Below, piece after piece: positions 8,286 to 16,719 of a DNA stretch of 64,000 nt. The stretch is from an uncultured Bacteroidales bacterium (GTDB taxonomy: Bacteria; Bacteroidota; Bacteroidia; Bacteroidales; P3). Location: positions 1-64,000 of the forward strand of contig CALDHX010000016.1 of the NCBI GenBank assembly GCA_937901525.1, written 5' to 3'. Position numbers and translations under genes: made by a program. Each line of letters opens with the position of its first letter. The first letter of the stretch is position 1. The notes beneath the pieces were generated by a model. The model ran no database searches, was not told the DNA's origin, and worked only from the letters and a program-made list of their open reading frames with translations.

Positions 8286-9488
8286 TTACCAATTTACTTT
8301 TTTACGTTTTATAGGCATTGTCATACATCTTGCGCCACCACCTCCACGAGGAAGCTCCGCAGCATCAAATGTAACGACAAATCTTTCGTAATCTCTCATA
8401 TTTACTTTGTCCTCACAAACATCTTCTGCTCTCAATACCTCAAAACCAGCATTATTCAAAGCATCTATTGTGTGAGTGTTGCGAGCATAACCTAAAATCT
8501 TGCCTTCACCCAAAGCAAAGAAGTTTGCACCAGAGTGCCATTGCTCTCTGTCTTGATATAAGTAATCATCTCCACCACATAAAACAGGTTCAAAATCAAA
8601 ACCTAATTTCTTTGTTGCTTCCAACATATTATTTCTTTGGTGATAATAGATTTGACCATTGTCAATTTCAATGTGAGTTACAGCAAACTTACCTAAACTA
8701 TTTCTTATTATAGGTTCATAAATCATACATCTATCCTTAGCAAGCATAGTAAATACCATATCAAGGTGAATGAATGATTCTGGTTTTTCAGGCAATTGTT
8801 GCACAATAATATGTTGTCTTTCTTTTCTTGCAGCGTAATACTTTGTTAGAAAATCAATACCAGCCTTATTTGTACGACAACCATTACCAATAAATAAAAC
8901 ATCTTCTCTTGCTATCAATACATCACCACCTTCTGTATGTGCACCTTCGCAAACTCTTGGATTAATAGTTTCTGTTGAGAAACGATTTTTAAAGATAGCT
9001 TCCATAACAAAACTTTCTCTATCTCTAACATCTGTACTCATAGAGTGAATCAATACCTTGTCGTAAACACTTGAAGAAGCATCGCGAGTAAAGAAAAGGT
9101 TATACAAAGGATTAAGAGCGAAGCCATTTCCTTTTTTATAACCCTCAATAAGAATGGTTGCAAGTTCTGTATTGTCTTTTTCAATCAATTCAGCAAATAA
9201 TTCTTCTTTTTTTTCTGCTGCAAGAATCTTGCTAACAAGTGAAGATTTTACTTCTTTATTCAATAATATTTCAGCAAGTAATTCTTTTACTTGATAAGTC
9301 TTTGTCCATTTGTTTAATACTCCTGAGAAATTAGAGTATTCCTTTGATGCTATTTTTAAGTTAAGTAAATCACTATATAAAGCTTCTTGTATGCTATTTG
9401 GCGTCATCATTTCAATCTCTACGCCCGGTGTATGGAGTATAACACCTTCTAATTCTCCTATTTCAGAATTAATTTCAATAAAACTCAT
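8286..9488 (-). CDS. arcA: Arginine deiminase
   Basis: Hydrolyses arginine to citrulline and ammonia in the cytoplasm. Motifs are FTRDASS, EGAHTEGGDVL (catalytic His/Glu), HLDMVFTML and the C-terminal GGGGARCMTMP, whose Cys (about 388 of 400) is the nucleophile. I start the protein at MSFIEINSEIG (ATG at 9486-9488), because the upstream in-frame TTG lies inside the promoter -7 box. No ornithine transcarbamylase, carbamate kinase or antiporter gene is nearby, so ATP recovery would need genes elsewhere. It probably heads an operon running to dapF (24 bp to the next gene). Confidence 0.95.
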   Translation of the reverse strand: MSFIEINSEIGELEGVILHTPGVEIEMMTPNSIQEALYSDLLNLKIASKEYSNFSGVLNKWTKTYQVKELLAEILLNKEVKSSLVSKILAAEKKEELFAELIEKDNTELATILIEGYKKGNGFALNPLYNLFFTRDASSSVYDKVLIHSMSTDVRDRESFVMEAIFKNRFSTETINPRVCEGAHTEGGDVLIAREDVLFIGNGCRTNKAGIDFLTKYYAARKERQHIIVQQLPEKPESFIHLDMVFTMLAKDRCMIYEPIIRNSLGKFAVTHIEIDNGQIYYHQRNNMLEATKKLGFDFEPVLCGGDDYLYQDREQWHSGANFFALGEGKILGYARNTHTIDALNNAGFEVLRAEDVCEDKVNMRDYERFVVTFDAAELPRGGGGARCMTMPIKRKKVNW

Positions 9489-9512
9489 AAATTTATATTT
9501 TTTATCAATTTG

Positions 9513-9520
9513 CAAATATA
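9513..9520 (-). promoter_or_regulatory. -7 box (TATATTTG) of the arcA operon
   Basis: TATATTTG on the minus strand matches the Bacteroidota consensus and is 24 bp upstream of the ATG at 9488. Its TTTG overlaps a TTG that would otherwise be taken as a start codon, which settles the arcA start. Confidence 0.65.
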
Positions 9521-9542
9521 AGGCTTTTTTTTGATTAAAGCG

Positions 9543-11129
9543 TTATTTAGGAATAGAACTTATTAATCTTTGCGTGTATTCCGACTGAGGATTTTCATAA
9601 ATATTGTCAGCTTCCGATAATTCTTCTATTTTACCTCTACGCATTACCATCATTCTATCAGCCATATATTTTACAACTGCTAAATCGTGAGAAATAAAGA
9701 TATAAGTCAAAGAAAACTCTTTTTTCAAATCGTTTAAAAGGTTCAAAACCTGAGCTTGCACACTTACATCTAACGCACTAACGCTTTCATCGCAAATAAT
9801 TAACTTAGGTTTTAAAACCAAGGCTCTTGCAATGCCAATTCTTTGTCTTTGACCGCCCGAAAACTCATGAGGATAACGATTGAAATGCTCTCTTTCTAAG
9901 CCGACTTTCTCCAAGATTTGTAAAACCATTTCTTTGCGTTTTGTTTTATCTTTCTCAATTTTATGAACAATCAACGGCTCTTCAATTGCTTTTCCTATCG
10001 TTAAACGAGGATTTAAAGAAGAGTAGGGGTCTTGAAAAATGATTTGAATATCCTTTCTTAGGAGTTTTAATTCCCTTTTCTTTAAATTGGAAATCAATCT
10101 ATCTTCAAAATAAATCTCTCCCTTTGCATTTTCAATCAAATTCATCAAAGAATATCCCAAAGTGCTCTTTCCACAACCACTTTCTCCAACAAGTCCAAGA
10201 GTTTCTCCTTTATATAAATCAAAACTAAGGCTTTCTATTGCAGTGAATTTACCATATTTAATATGAATATTCTTTGCTTGTAAGATAGGAGGGTGAGAAT
10301 AAATCTCTTTATGTTTGTTTTCTCTCTCACTTTGCGTTTCTACATCTTGTTGCAAATTGTTTTCTGAAAGGAAATCACTCACCGTTAGAAGTTTTTTAGG
10401 ACGATAATCCATAGGAGGACGTGAAGCAATAAGCCCTTTCGTGTAAGGGTGTTTCGGATTAGAGAAAAGCTCTTCCTTATTTGCCATTTCCACAATCTCT
10501 CCCTTGTAAATCACAGCAACTTTGTCGGCAATTTGACTTACAACACCAAGATCATGCGTAATGAAAATAACGCCTATGTTATATTTTTTTTGGAGTTGCT
10601 TAATTAAATCCAAGACAGTCTTTTGCACAGTTACATCAAGAGCAGTTGTAGGTTCATCACAAATGAGAATATCAGGCTGACAACTAAGAGCCATTGCAAT
10701 CATCACTCTTTGTCTTTGCCCACCTGAGAGCTGATGAGGATAAGAAGAAAAAATCTTTTCAGGATTAGGCAAACTAACCTCTTGAAATAAAGACAAGCAT
10801 TTCTCTTTACTAACACCCATTTCCATAACCTGCTTTCCACACTTCATAACAGGATTTAAAGCAGTCATAGGTTCTTGAAAAATCATTGATATTTTCTTGC
10901 CTTCAAAGAGGATATTACCTTCAATTTTTGATTTTTTTCTATCTAAAAGTCCCATAATAGCCAAAGAAGTAACGCTTTTTCCGCTACCACTTTCGCCAAC
11001 CAAACCCAAGGTTTCACCTTTTTTTAAAGCAAAATTAATTCCTTTAACAACCTCGTGCCAAGATTTATTGCGTTGAAAACTTATGTGTAAATCCTCAATT
11101 TGAAGAATGTTTTTATCAGTGTTTTCCAT
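9543..11129 (-). CDS. Dipeptide/oligopeptide ABC transporter, fused double ATPase
   Basis: A 528-aa protein with two complete ABC nucleotide-binding domains, equivalent to fused DppD-DppF (YejF/GsiA layout). Domain 1 has Walker A GESGSGKS (about 45-52), signature LSGGQRQRV and Walker B ILICDEPTTALD. Domain 2 has GESGCGKST (about 315), FSGGQRQRIGIARAL and LIICDESVSALD. Each domain ends with the oligopeptide family's NPKHPYT / NPQSEYT tail. The permeases and binding protein are not adjacent and must be elsewhere. Its -7 box overlaps the first unit of a 21-bp array. Confidence 0.93.
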   Translation of the reverse strand: MENTDKNILQIEDLHISFQRNKSWHEVVKGINFALKKGETLGLVGESGSGKSVTSLAIMGLLDRKKSKIEGNILFEGKKISMIFQEPMTALNPVMKCGKQVMEMGVSKEKCLSLFQEVSLPNPEKIFSSYPHQLSGGQRQRVMIAMALSCQPDILICDEPTTALDVTVQKTVLDLIKQLQKKYNIGVIFITHDLGVVSQIADKVAVIYKGEIVEMANKEELFSNPKHPYTKGLIASRPPMDYRPKKLLTVSDFLSENNLQQDVETQSERENKHKEIYSHPPILQAKNIHIKYGKFTAIESLSFDLYKGETLGLVGESGCGKSTLGYSLMNLIENAKGEIYFEDRLISNLKKRELKLLRKDIQIIFQDPYSSLNPRLTIGKAIEEPLIVHKIEKDKTKRKEMVLQILEKVGLEREHFNRYPHEFSGGQRQRIGIARALVLKPKLIICDESVSALDVSVQAQVLNLLNDLKKEFSLTYIFISHDLAVVKYMADRMMVMRRGKIEELSEADNIYENPQSEYTQRLISSIPK

Positions 11130-11157
11130 AGTTTTTTTCTTCTAAGAAATGCTTCTG

Positions 11158-11165
11158 CAAAAGTA
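11158..11165 (-). promoter_or_regulatory. -7 box (TACTTTTG) of the ABC ATPase gene
   Basis: TACTTTTG on the minus strand lies 28 bp before the start codon. It overlaps TAAAG of the plus-strand A-rich array, so a protein bound to that array could affect this promoter. Confidence 0.55.
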
Positions 11166-11245
11166 AAGAAAAAAAATATTTTTTCTTTGAAAAAATTTTA
11201 AAAAACAAAGAAAAAAAATAAAAAAACAAAGACTTTTTTTTCTGA
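11164..11245 (+). repeat. 21-bp-phased A-tract array with an inverted unit
   Basis: TAAAG at 11164, CTTTG (inverted) at 11185, CAAAG at 11206 and CAAAG at 11227 are exactly 21 bp apart. The last unit reads CAAAGACTTTTTTTT, the CAAAGA[CG]TTTT variant also found in other arrays. It lies between the divergent ABC ATPase and tRNA-Gln genes. One pentamer flips orientation without losing phase. Confidence 0.7.
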
Positions 11246-11328
11246 TATTATGAAATGAATTATTTGTTATTTTTTTTAGCTGTATATCAGTAAGTAAGAA
11301 AAAAAACAAGTAAAAAATGTAAGAAAAA

Positions 11329-11360
11329 TTTTGTGGGAATAAAAAAAGTATCTATCTTTG
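11329..11360 (+). promoter_or_regulatory. Promoter of tRNA-Gln
   Basis: TTTTG at 11329-11333 and TATCTTTG at 11353-11360 are separated by 19 bp, a textbook Bacteroidota -33/-7 promoter, about 40 bp before the tRNA. Confidence 0.75.
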
Positions 11361-11400
11361 CAAACGCAAATGAGGGGGTAACCCTTTAAGAAATGCAGAT

Positions 11401-11471
11401 TGTCCCGTGGTGTAATGGTAACACAACTGATTTTGGTTCAGTCATTCAAAGTTCGAATCTTTGCGGGATAA
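11401..11471 (+). tRNA. tRNA-Gln (TTG anticodon)
   Basis: The acceptor stem TGTCCCG pairs with CGGGATA (one G-T pair). The D-arm contains GGTGTAATGGTAACAC. The anticodon stem ACTGA/TCAGT closes the loop TTTTGGT with anticodon TTG at 11433-11435, and the T-arm contains GTTCGAATC. The discriminator base is A and CCA is not encoded. The gene is followed at once by a terminator. Confidence 0.95.
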
Positions 11472-11472
11472 C

Positions 11473-11507
11473 AAAAAGGAAAGCACTTAAAAATGCTTTC
11501 CTTTTTT
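11473..11507. terminator. Bidirectional terminator between tRNA-Gln and phoH
   Basis: AAAAAGGAAAGCA and TGCTTTCCTTTTT (11494-11506) form a stem flanked by A on the left and T on the right, so it can stop the plus-strand tRNA transcript and the minus-strand phoH transcript ending at 11523. Confidence 0.85.
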
Positions 11508-11522
11508 GTTTTATTGCTTTTC

Positions 11523-12443
11523 TTAATCTAAGGCTTCTATTATCTTACTTACAAGTCTATGACGCACAATATCACAGGCTTGAAGCTCAATGATAGCTAT
11601 TCCTTTTATGTTTCTTAGTCTCTCAATAGCAGGAAGAAGTCCTGAGGTTTGATTTTTAGGAAGGTCAATCTGCGTTATATCTCCTGTAATTATGAATTTA
11701 GAGTTTCTACCCATACGAGTGAGAAACATTTTCAATTGTTCCATAGAAGTGTTTTGTGCCTCATCAAGTATAACGAAAGCATTATCAAGAGTTCTTCCAC
11801 GCATAAAGGCCAAAGGTGCTATTTCAATTACGCCTTGTTGTATAAGCGATTCTAATTTCTGTTGAGAAAGCATATCTCTTAAAGCATCGTAAAGAGGTTG
11901 TAAATAAGGATCGAGTTTTTCCTTTAAATCACCGGGTAGAAAACCGAGATTTTCACCGGCTTCCACAGCAGGACGAGTAAGAATGATGCGTTTTACTATT
12001 TTTGCCTTTAAAGCTCTAACAGCAAGTGCAACTGCTGTGTAGGTTTTTCCACTTCCAGCAGGTCCAATAGCGAAAATCATATCATTTTCTTCGCTTTCTT
12101 TAACCATTTTTGCTTGATTTTCGCTTCTTGCCTTTACTCTTAGTCCGTTATCTCCATAAACAAGTATTTGTTCTTCTTTTTGTTTGAAATATTCGTTTTG
12201 TTGTAAGACAGACATTATTATCTTTTCATCAATATAGCCCTGATTTTCGTATGCAACTACAAGGTTATTGAAAAATTTTTCAAAATCATTAATTTCTTTT
12301 TCCTCTCCACTTATCACTAATTTGCTACTTCGTTCCAAAAGATTAAGAGAAGAAAAAATGTTTTCTAAGAAACGGAAATTCTTATTGTTAATTCCCCAAA
12401 ATTCTCTAAGGTCTATGTTGTCTAAATTAAAAGTTTTCTCCAT
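11523..12443 (-). CDS. phoH: PhoH family ATPase
   Basis: A 306-aa cytoplasmic P-loop protein of the PhoH/YbeZ type, thought to be linked to RNA metabolism. The Walker A is GPAGSGKT (127-134), Walker B is FVILDEAQNT and a conserved KMFLTRMG...ITGDITQIDLP follows. The N-terminal 90 residues match the usual PhoH extension. The start codon directly abuts the stop of the upstream OmpA-family gene, so both share the promoter near 14290. Confidence 0.93.
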   Translation of the reverse strand: MEKTFNLDNIDLREFWGINNKNFRFLENIFSSLNLLERSSKLVISGEEKEINDFEKFFNNLVVAYENQGYIDEKIIMSVLQQNEYFKQKEEQILVYGDNGLRVKARSENQAKMVKESEENDMIFAIGPAGSGKTYTAVALAVRALKAKIVKRIILTRPAVEAGENLGFLPGDLKEKLDPYLQPLYDALRDMLSQQKLESLIQQGVIEIAPLAFMRGRTLDNAFVILDEAQNTSMEQLKMFLTRMGRNSKFIITGDITQIDLPKNQTSGLLPAIERLRNIKGIAIIELQACDIVRHRLVSKIIEALD

Positions 12444-14267
12444 TTATTCAATGATTTTTATTTCAGTTCTACGATTCATCGCTCTTCCTTCTTCGGTATT
12501 GTTGTCTGCTATCGGTTTAGAAAATCCATATCCCTTAGCTTTTAGACGTGAAGGGTCTATTCCTTTTTCAGTTAAGTAAGAAACAATAGCCTCAGCTCTT
12601 TGTTGAGAGAGCTTTATGTTGAGTTCTTCTTTACCAATATTATCGGTGTGTCCTTCAACCATTAATTTCAAAGAAGGATTCTTTTGCATTAATTCTATAA
12701 GAGTGTTCAATTCAGCAAAAGATGTAGGAAGTAGAGAGTGAGAGTTAGTCTCAAAGAAGATGTTTTTCAAAACAATGCTTTCGCCCGCTTTGATAGGAGT
12801 TAAGAAAATCTGTCTTTCTTGCTTATCTTCAAAGGTTGAGAAGTTTTCCGAATAGAAAAGATAGCCCTCACACGCAATTGAAAAAGCATATTCTTCTCCT
12901 TGTGCAAGACAGATAAGGAATTCGCCTGTCTTTTCATCAGAAAAACTTTCGTGAGCAACCCTTCCTGTTGAAAGATTCTTTATTTGCAAACGTGCATTCA
13001 AAGGCATTTGAGTTTCTTTATCAAGAATATTTCCCTTTATGTAAGAAGCAGCTACCGGTCTTATTTCTTCTGGCATTGTAAAGTAATAAAGATCTAAGTC
13101 AGAAGAATAAATTGCATAATCACCTCTTGCAGATAGAGTGAGAGAATTTTCGTCTTTTGAAGTGTTTAGAGGATAACCAAGGTTTATTGCTTGTTGAAAT
13201 TTTCCGTTTTCTATTTTTGAATAAAACAAATCAAAACCTCCCATGCCAATGAGTTCATCACTTGCAAAATAAAGCACAGAATTTGATTGATGAACAAAAG
13301 GCGACATCTCATTTCCTATCGTATTTATGTTTGTTCCACAGTTTTTAGCTTTTGTCCACTCACCATTGTCTTTTAAGTAAGAGAAATAAATATCAGCTTT
13401 ACCAATTCCACCTGCTCTATTAGAGGTAAAAAAAAGAGTTCTGCCATCTGAGGCAATGCAAGGTTGAGAATCCCAAGCGTTTGAATTGACATTTGCTCCT
13501 AAGTTTTTAGGTTCTTGCCATTGACCGCCTATTTTTTCGCTTACATATATATCGCAACTTCCTAAACCATCATCTGCTCCACAGCGTGTAAAGAAAATAA
13601 ATCGTCCATCGGGAGAAAGACTTCCTGCTCCTTCATTAAAATCGGAGTTTAATAAACTTGGTAGTTTTTCTGCCATAGTCCAATTTCCATTTTTATTTTC
13701 TGAAATAAAAAAATCCTCTCCTTTATTTCTTCTTGTAAAGAGTAGTTGTGAAATATCGGCTGTTAAACAAGGCAAATACTCATCATATTGTGTATTTATC
13801 GCATTTCCCATATTTTTTGGAGAGAAATCAACAGGATTTTTCTTTTGAAGAGTGCGAAAATCTGCTAATTCTTTTAGCTTTTTAGTCTCTTCTTGATAAC
13901 GCTTGCAAGGAATAGTGTTTGCAAACAATGTAACACTATCGTATTTTTCTTCTAATAAATAAATGCTTGCAAGATCAAGATAGAGTTTACAATCAAAGGT
14001 TTTGTCCTTTTGCCAAACTATTAATAATTCTTCTTTTGCTTGCTCAATATTGTTTTGAGCTATGTAGATTTCCGAAAGAGCTAAGTAAGTAGAAAGAAAA
14101 TCGGGATATTTTTCTCTTATTGATAATAATTCCTTTTGTGCATTTTCTACTTCATTAATACGCAATAGTTGCACAGCTTTCTCAAAACGTTTTTCTGCTT
14201 TGCTTTGTGCATGAGACAAACTCACGCAAAAAGACATAACCAATAGGATAAGAATTGCTTTTTTCAT
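12444..14267 (-). CDS. TPR / beta-propeller / OmpA protein, PorE-like T9SS component
   Basis: A 607-aa exported protein with four parts in order: signal peptide 1-20, TPR-like helices 22-135, PD40-type beta-propeller repeats about 150-390 (GAGSLSPDGRFIFFTR, SQPCIASDGRTLFFTSNRAGG), a carboxypeptidase-regulatory-like domain about 410-480, and an OmpA C-terminal domain about 495-607 (VEGHTDNIG, LSQQRAEAIVSYL). That order matches PorE of Porphyromonas gingivalis, which links the T9SS to peptidoglycan. Paralogues with the same layout exist in Bacteroidota, so identity with PorE itself is not certain. No lipobox Cys follows the signal peptide. The window's sorting-domain proteins fit a functional T9SS. 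Confidence 0.75.
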   Translation of the reverse strand: MKKAILILLVMSFCVSLSHAQSKAEKRFEKAVQLLRINEVENAQKELLSIREKYPDFLSTYLALSEIYIAQNNIEQAKEELLIVWQKDKTFDCKLYLDLASIYLLEEKYDSVTLFANTIPCKRYQEETKKLKELADFRTLQKKNPVDFSPKNMGNAINTQYDEYLPCLTADISQLLFTRRNKGEDFFISENKNGNWTMAEKLPSLLNSDFNEGAGSLSPDGRFIFFTRCGADDGLGSCDIYVSEKIGGQWQEPKNLGANVNSNAWDSQPCIASDGRTLFFTSNRAGGIGKADIYFSYLKDNGEWTKAKNCGTNINTIGNEMSPFVHQSNSVLYFASDELIGMGGFDLFYSKIENGKFQQAINLGYPLNTSKDENSLTLSARGDYAIYSSDLDLYYFTMPEEIRPVAASYIKGNILDKETQMPLNARLQIKNLSTGRVAHESFSDEKTGEFLICLAQGEEYAFSIACEGYLFYSENFSTFEDKQERQIFLTPIKAGESIVLKNIFFETNSHSLLPTSFAELNTLIELMQKNPSLKLMVEGHTDNIGKEELNIKLSQQRAEAIVSYLTEKGIDPSRLKAKGYGFSKPIADNNTEEGRAMNRRTEIKIIE

Positions 14268-14289
14268 TGATTTACGATAAATATTTTTG

Positions 14290-14297
14290 CAAATATA
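14290..14297 (-). promoter_or_regulatory. -7 box (TATATTTG) of the PorE-like/phoH pair
   Basis: TATATTTG on the minus strand lies 22 bp upstream of the start codon at 14267 and matches TAnnTTTG. Confidence 0.6.
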
Positions 14298-14314
14298 AAT
14301 AAAAAATAAAGAAA

Positions 14315-14352
14315 AACGCTCGCAAGTCTTAGAAGTTTAACTTACGAGCGTT
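14315..14352 (-). terminator. Terminator after the 619-aa T9SS cargo gene
   Basis: Arms AACGCTCGCAAGT (14315-14327) and ACTTACGAGCGTT (14340-14352) pair with one mismatch; on the minus strand a TTTTTC run follows. The loop-side word AAGTCTTAGAAGT is shared with the terminator at 16659-16697. Confidence 0.8.
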
Positions 14353-14374
14353 GTTTTTATGTAAAGTGTTTGTA

Positions 14375-16234
14375 TTATTTAACTACAATCTTTGTTGTGC
14401 TTACAGAGTTTCCATCTTTTACCTTCACAACGTATGCACCTGCATCAACCTTGTTAAGCATAAAGTTTCTATCTGCTGTTTCATATACTTTTTGTCCTAA
14501 CATATTGAAGATTTCTGTATATATGTTCTTTCCACCTTCAATGATTATGTTGCGATTTAGATTTCTTACAAAAATTTCCGATACGTTTTCTACATCAGAT
14601 ATTGAAACGCTGTTTTTCTTGTTAATGATTACTTTGAAACGGTCTTCATTTTCTCCGCTTGCAATCATAGTTTCATAAGCAACTCCTGCTTCCAAAGTAA
14701 TTTCTTCTTCACCATCAACTAATGTTACTTCATATTGTTCTGGAATATGCGAAACAACAATTTGAACATTGCGAGCTTCTCCCGATTTAATATTCATAGG
14801 AGCAGTGTAAGGTAAAGTGTTTGCAGCCTCAATGCAAAGATTTCTTTCTCCCAATACAAAATAAGGCTCAGCAACAGCACCACTTCCAAACATTTTATCA
14901 GCATCAAAAATATCATACTCAGCCAAAGCGGTTTCCTTATGTAAGAAAGTTACAGGAACAGCATAATCATCAGTAAGAACATCAATGTCTATATAATTAA
15001 CAACCTCTTCAACTTCCGATTTAGACGAACCTGAATAGTATAATTCTTCTAAATCAAGATTTATAGTTTCGTTATTACTTATCATATTTAACATGAAACC
15101 TTGAAAAGGTGCAATTGTTCTGTCGTGATAATAGGTAGTCGTAGTAAAAGTTGTACCATTGAAGGTACAAATTGATTGAATTTGTCCTGGATTAGCACTA
15201 AAAATTTTTTTAGTAGATAGCGTGCAATTAAAAGGATTTGCTAAACAGAACCATCTTCCTTGATTATCAGGAGCATGACCATTAAATGTTAAATTATTGA
15301 TTGGTAAATTATCCATTGTTATTGAGTGTTGTCCAGTGTAATTACTACTAGAAACTGCAAAAATACCGGTACCTCTATTAACTATACTTTGCTCATCATC
15401 ATTATATTGAAGATATGTTTCTGTATTCCAATTATTAGTATTATAATCCCAACCTATAGCCCAAATATCTCTATTAATATTAGCAAGTAAACTTAGATTA
15501 TTGCAATGAGGAAAACCAATAAAGTTCCATTTTCCTCCTTGTAAACTTAAAGTTAAATTTTTTGTGTGATTTTTCCCAATAATAATGGCATTGCTTATGC
15601 TACTCAGTTGAGCATCACTAATTGTTGCATCTGTAAGGTTAATAGTAGAACCTGTAGCTATATTCATTGTAGAATTAGTAAGGTTAGTACTACCCCCTGT
15701 TATTTGAATAGATGAGCTAATCTGTGTTGTTATTGTTGAATTACTTAGATTTGCATCAGAGAAAGCTCCGAAAGCATTAGTTTGAATAGTTAATGTTCCA
15801 TTATTTAATTCTAAGTTATTATTTAAAGTAAGTTTAGAATTACTTTTTACTAAAACAGAGTTGTGTATCTTAATATTTCCATTAATAAAACTAATATCCG
15901 AATTAGTTAATGTTAAAGAATGAAATACGTAATTTTGATTTAAAGTAACGTTGCTTGATGTAATATTTCTAAACTCTAAATCATAACATTTAGAATCTAT
16001 AGTTTTAGTTTTTACATAATCAATAGTAGATTTTAAAGTTGGAAAAGAACCTTCAACTGGAACAGAAAAAATACCTGTTTGACCTTCATAATTAATTGTT
16101 ATCTCTTGCTTTATCGTATATACACCAGATTCTTTTGTGATAATAAACGCTCCATTCGAACTATGATTTTGCGCTATTGTTGAAATAGAGAATAGTACAA
16201 ACAATAAAACTATAATGCATCTTATTTTTTTCAT
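14375..16234 (-). CDS. T9SS-secreted protein with beta-helix-like region
   Basis: A 619-aa exported protein. Residues 1-22 are a signal peptide. About 90-230 is rich in Asn, Ser, Thr and Ile in short repeating strands (NSTITTQ, NLTNSTMNIATGSTINLTDAT), as in right-handed beta-helices. The last ~75 residues are a type A sorting domain (IYTEIFNMLGQKVYE, then GAYVVKVKDG and KIVVK). This predicts export by Sec, then T9SS, and attachment to the surface or release. The cargo function is not recognised. It follows a 78-aa gene by only 4 bp and shares its promoter. Confidence 0.8.
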   Translation of the reverse strand: MKKIRCIIVLLFVLFSISTIAQNHSSNGAFIITKESGVYTIKQEITINYEGQTGIFSVPVEGSFPTLKSTIDYVKTKTIDSKCYDLEFRNITSSNVTLNQNYVFHSLTLTNSDISFINGNIKIHNSVLVKSNSKLTLNNNLELNNGTLTIQTNAFGAFSDANLSNSTITTQISSSIQITGGSTNLTNSTMNIATGSTINLTDATISDAQLSSISNAIIIGKNHTKNLTLSLQGGKWNFIGFPHCNNLSLLANINRDIWAIGWDYNTNNWNTETYLQYNDDEQSIVNRGTGIFAVSSSNYTGQHSITMDNLPINNLTFNGHAPDNQGRWFCLANPFNCTLSTKKIFSANPGQIQSICTFNGTTFTTTTYYHDRTIAPFQGFMLNMISNNETINLDLEELYYSGSSKSEVEEVVNYIDIDVLTDDYAVPVTFLHKETALAEYDIFDADKMFGSGAVAEPYFVLGERNLCIEAANTLPYTAPMNIKSGEARNVQIVVSHIPEQYEVTLVDGEEEITLEAGVAYETMIASGENEDRFKVIINKKNSVSISDVENVSEIFVRNLNRNIIIEGGKNIYTEIFNMLGQKVYETADRNFMLNKVDAGAYVVKVKDGNSVSTTKIVVK

Positions 16235-16238
16235 AATC

Positions 16239-16475
16239 TTAATCTTTGTTTTGTTTTGTGTTTCTATAAATTCTATATCCTGTAACAGATGCTCCTAAAC
16301 CTAATAACAATAAAGTAGCAGGTGCAAGAGGTGGATTAAGTTGTTTGTTTAATCCTGTTACTGTTGTTGCATCAGCATTATTTACAGTCCCCATATCAGG
16401 GACAGGTGGCATTTGTGCTGATAACACTGTGCAAAAACCAAGGCAAATCATAATTGCTAAAATTTTTCTCTTCAT
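16239..16475 (-). CDS. Short exported protein with hydrophobic C-terminal tail
   Basis: A 78-aa protein: signal peptide 1-20 (ending LSAQ), a short Pro/Asn/Thr-rich linker, then PPLAPATLLLLGLGASVTGY and a basic end RIYRNTKQNK. The tripartite end (short motif, helix, basic residues) is like a C-terminal sorting tail of the PEP-CTERM/PID-CTERM kind, or simply a membrane anchor. No exosortase gene is seen in the window. It lies 4 bp upstream of the 619-aa T9SS cargo and probably acts with it. Function unknown. Confidence 0.65.
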   Translation of the reverse strand: MKRKILAIMICLGFCTVLSAQMPPVPDMGTVNNADATTVTGLNKQLNPPLAPATLLLLGLGASVTGYRIYRNTKQNKD

Positions 16476-16548
16476 ATTTGTATTAATCTTTTGTTGTTCT
16501 TAAATAATTTTACTTTTTATAAGTGATAAATCACTACAATTCAATTTG

Positions 16549-16556
16549 CAAAGGTA
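16549..16556 (-). promoter_or_regulatory. -7 box (TACCTTTG) of the 78-aa/T9SS cargo operon
   Basis: TACCTTTG on the minus strand lies 73 bp before the 78-aa gene, leaving a leader of moderate length. A 21-bp array begins 30 bp upstream of it. Confidence 0.6.
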
Positions 16557-16585
16557 GATATAATTTTGCAATTACGGAATTTTTT

Positions 16586-16660
16586 CAAAGAAAAAAAGAA
16601 AAAAAGCAAAGAAAAAAAATAAAAAATCAAAGAAAAAATTTAAAAAAGTAAAGAAAAAAA
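16586..16660 (+). repeat. 21-bp-phased YAAAG/A-tract array
   Basis: CAAAG at 16586, 16607 and 16628 and TAAAG at 16649 are exactly 21 bp apart, each followed by two A-runs. It fills the gap between two minus-strand T9SS genes, touching the terminator of one and preceding the promoter of the other. Confidence 0.75.
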
Positions 16661-16697
16661 ACTCGTAAGTCTTAGAAGTAATTTGACTTACGAGTTT
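16659..16697 (-). terminator. Terminator after the 404-aa T9SS cargo gene
   Basis: AAACTCGTAAGTC (16659-16671) pairs perfectly with GACTTACGAGTTT (16685-16697), and on the minus strand a T-rich tract follows. It is related in sequence to the terminator at 14315-14352. Confidence 0.85.
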
Positions 16698-16719
16698 TTC
16701 TATTTTTAATATTGTAGTG

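Noticed and set aside
9489..9515. Longer arginine deiminase starting at an upstream TTG
   Set aside because: That TTG is part of the -7 promoter box TATATTTG, and the ATG at 9488 gives the normal N-terminus of the family.
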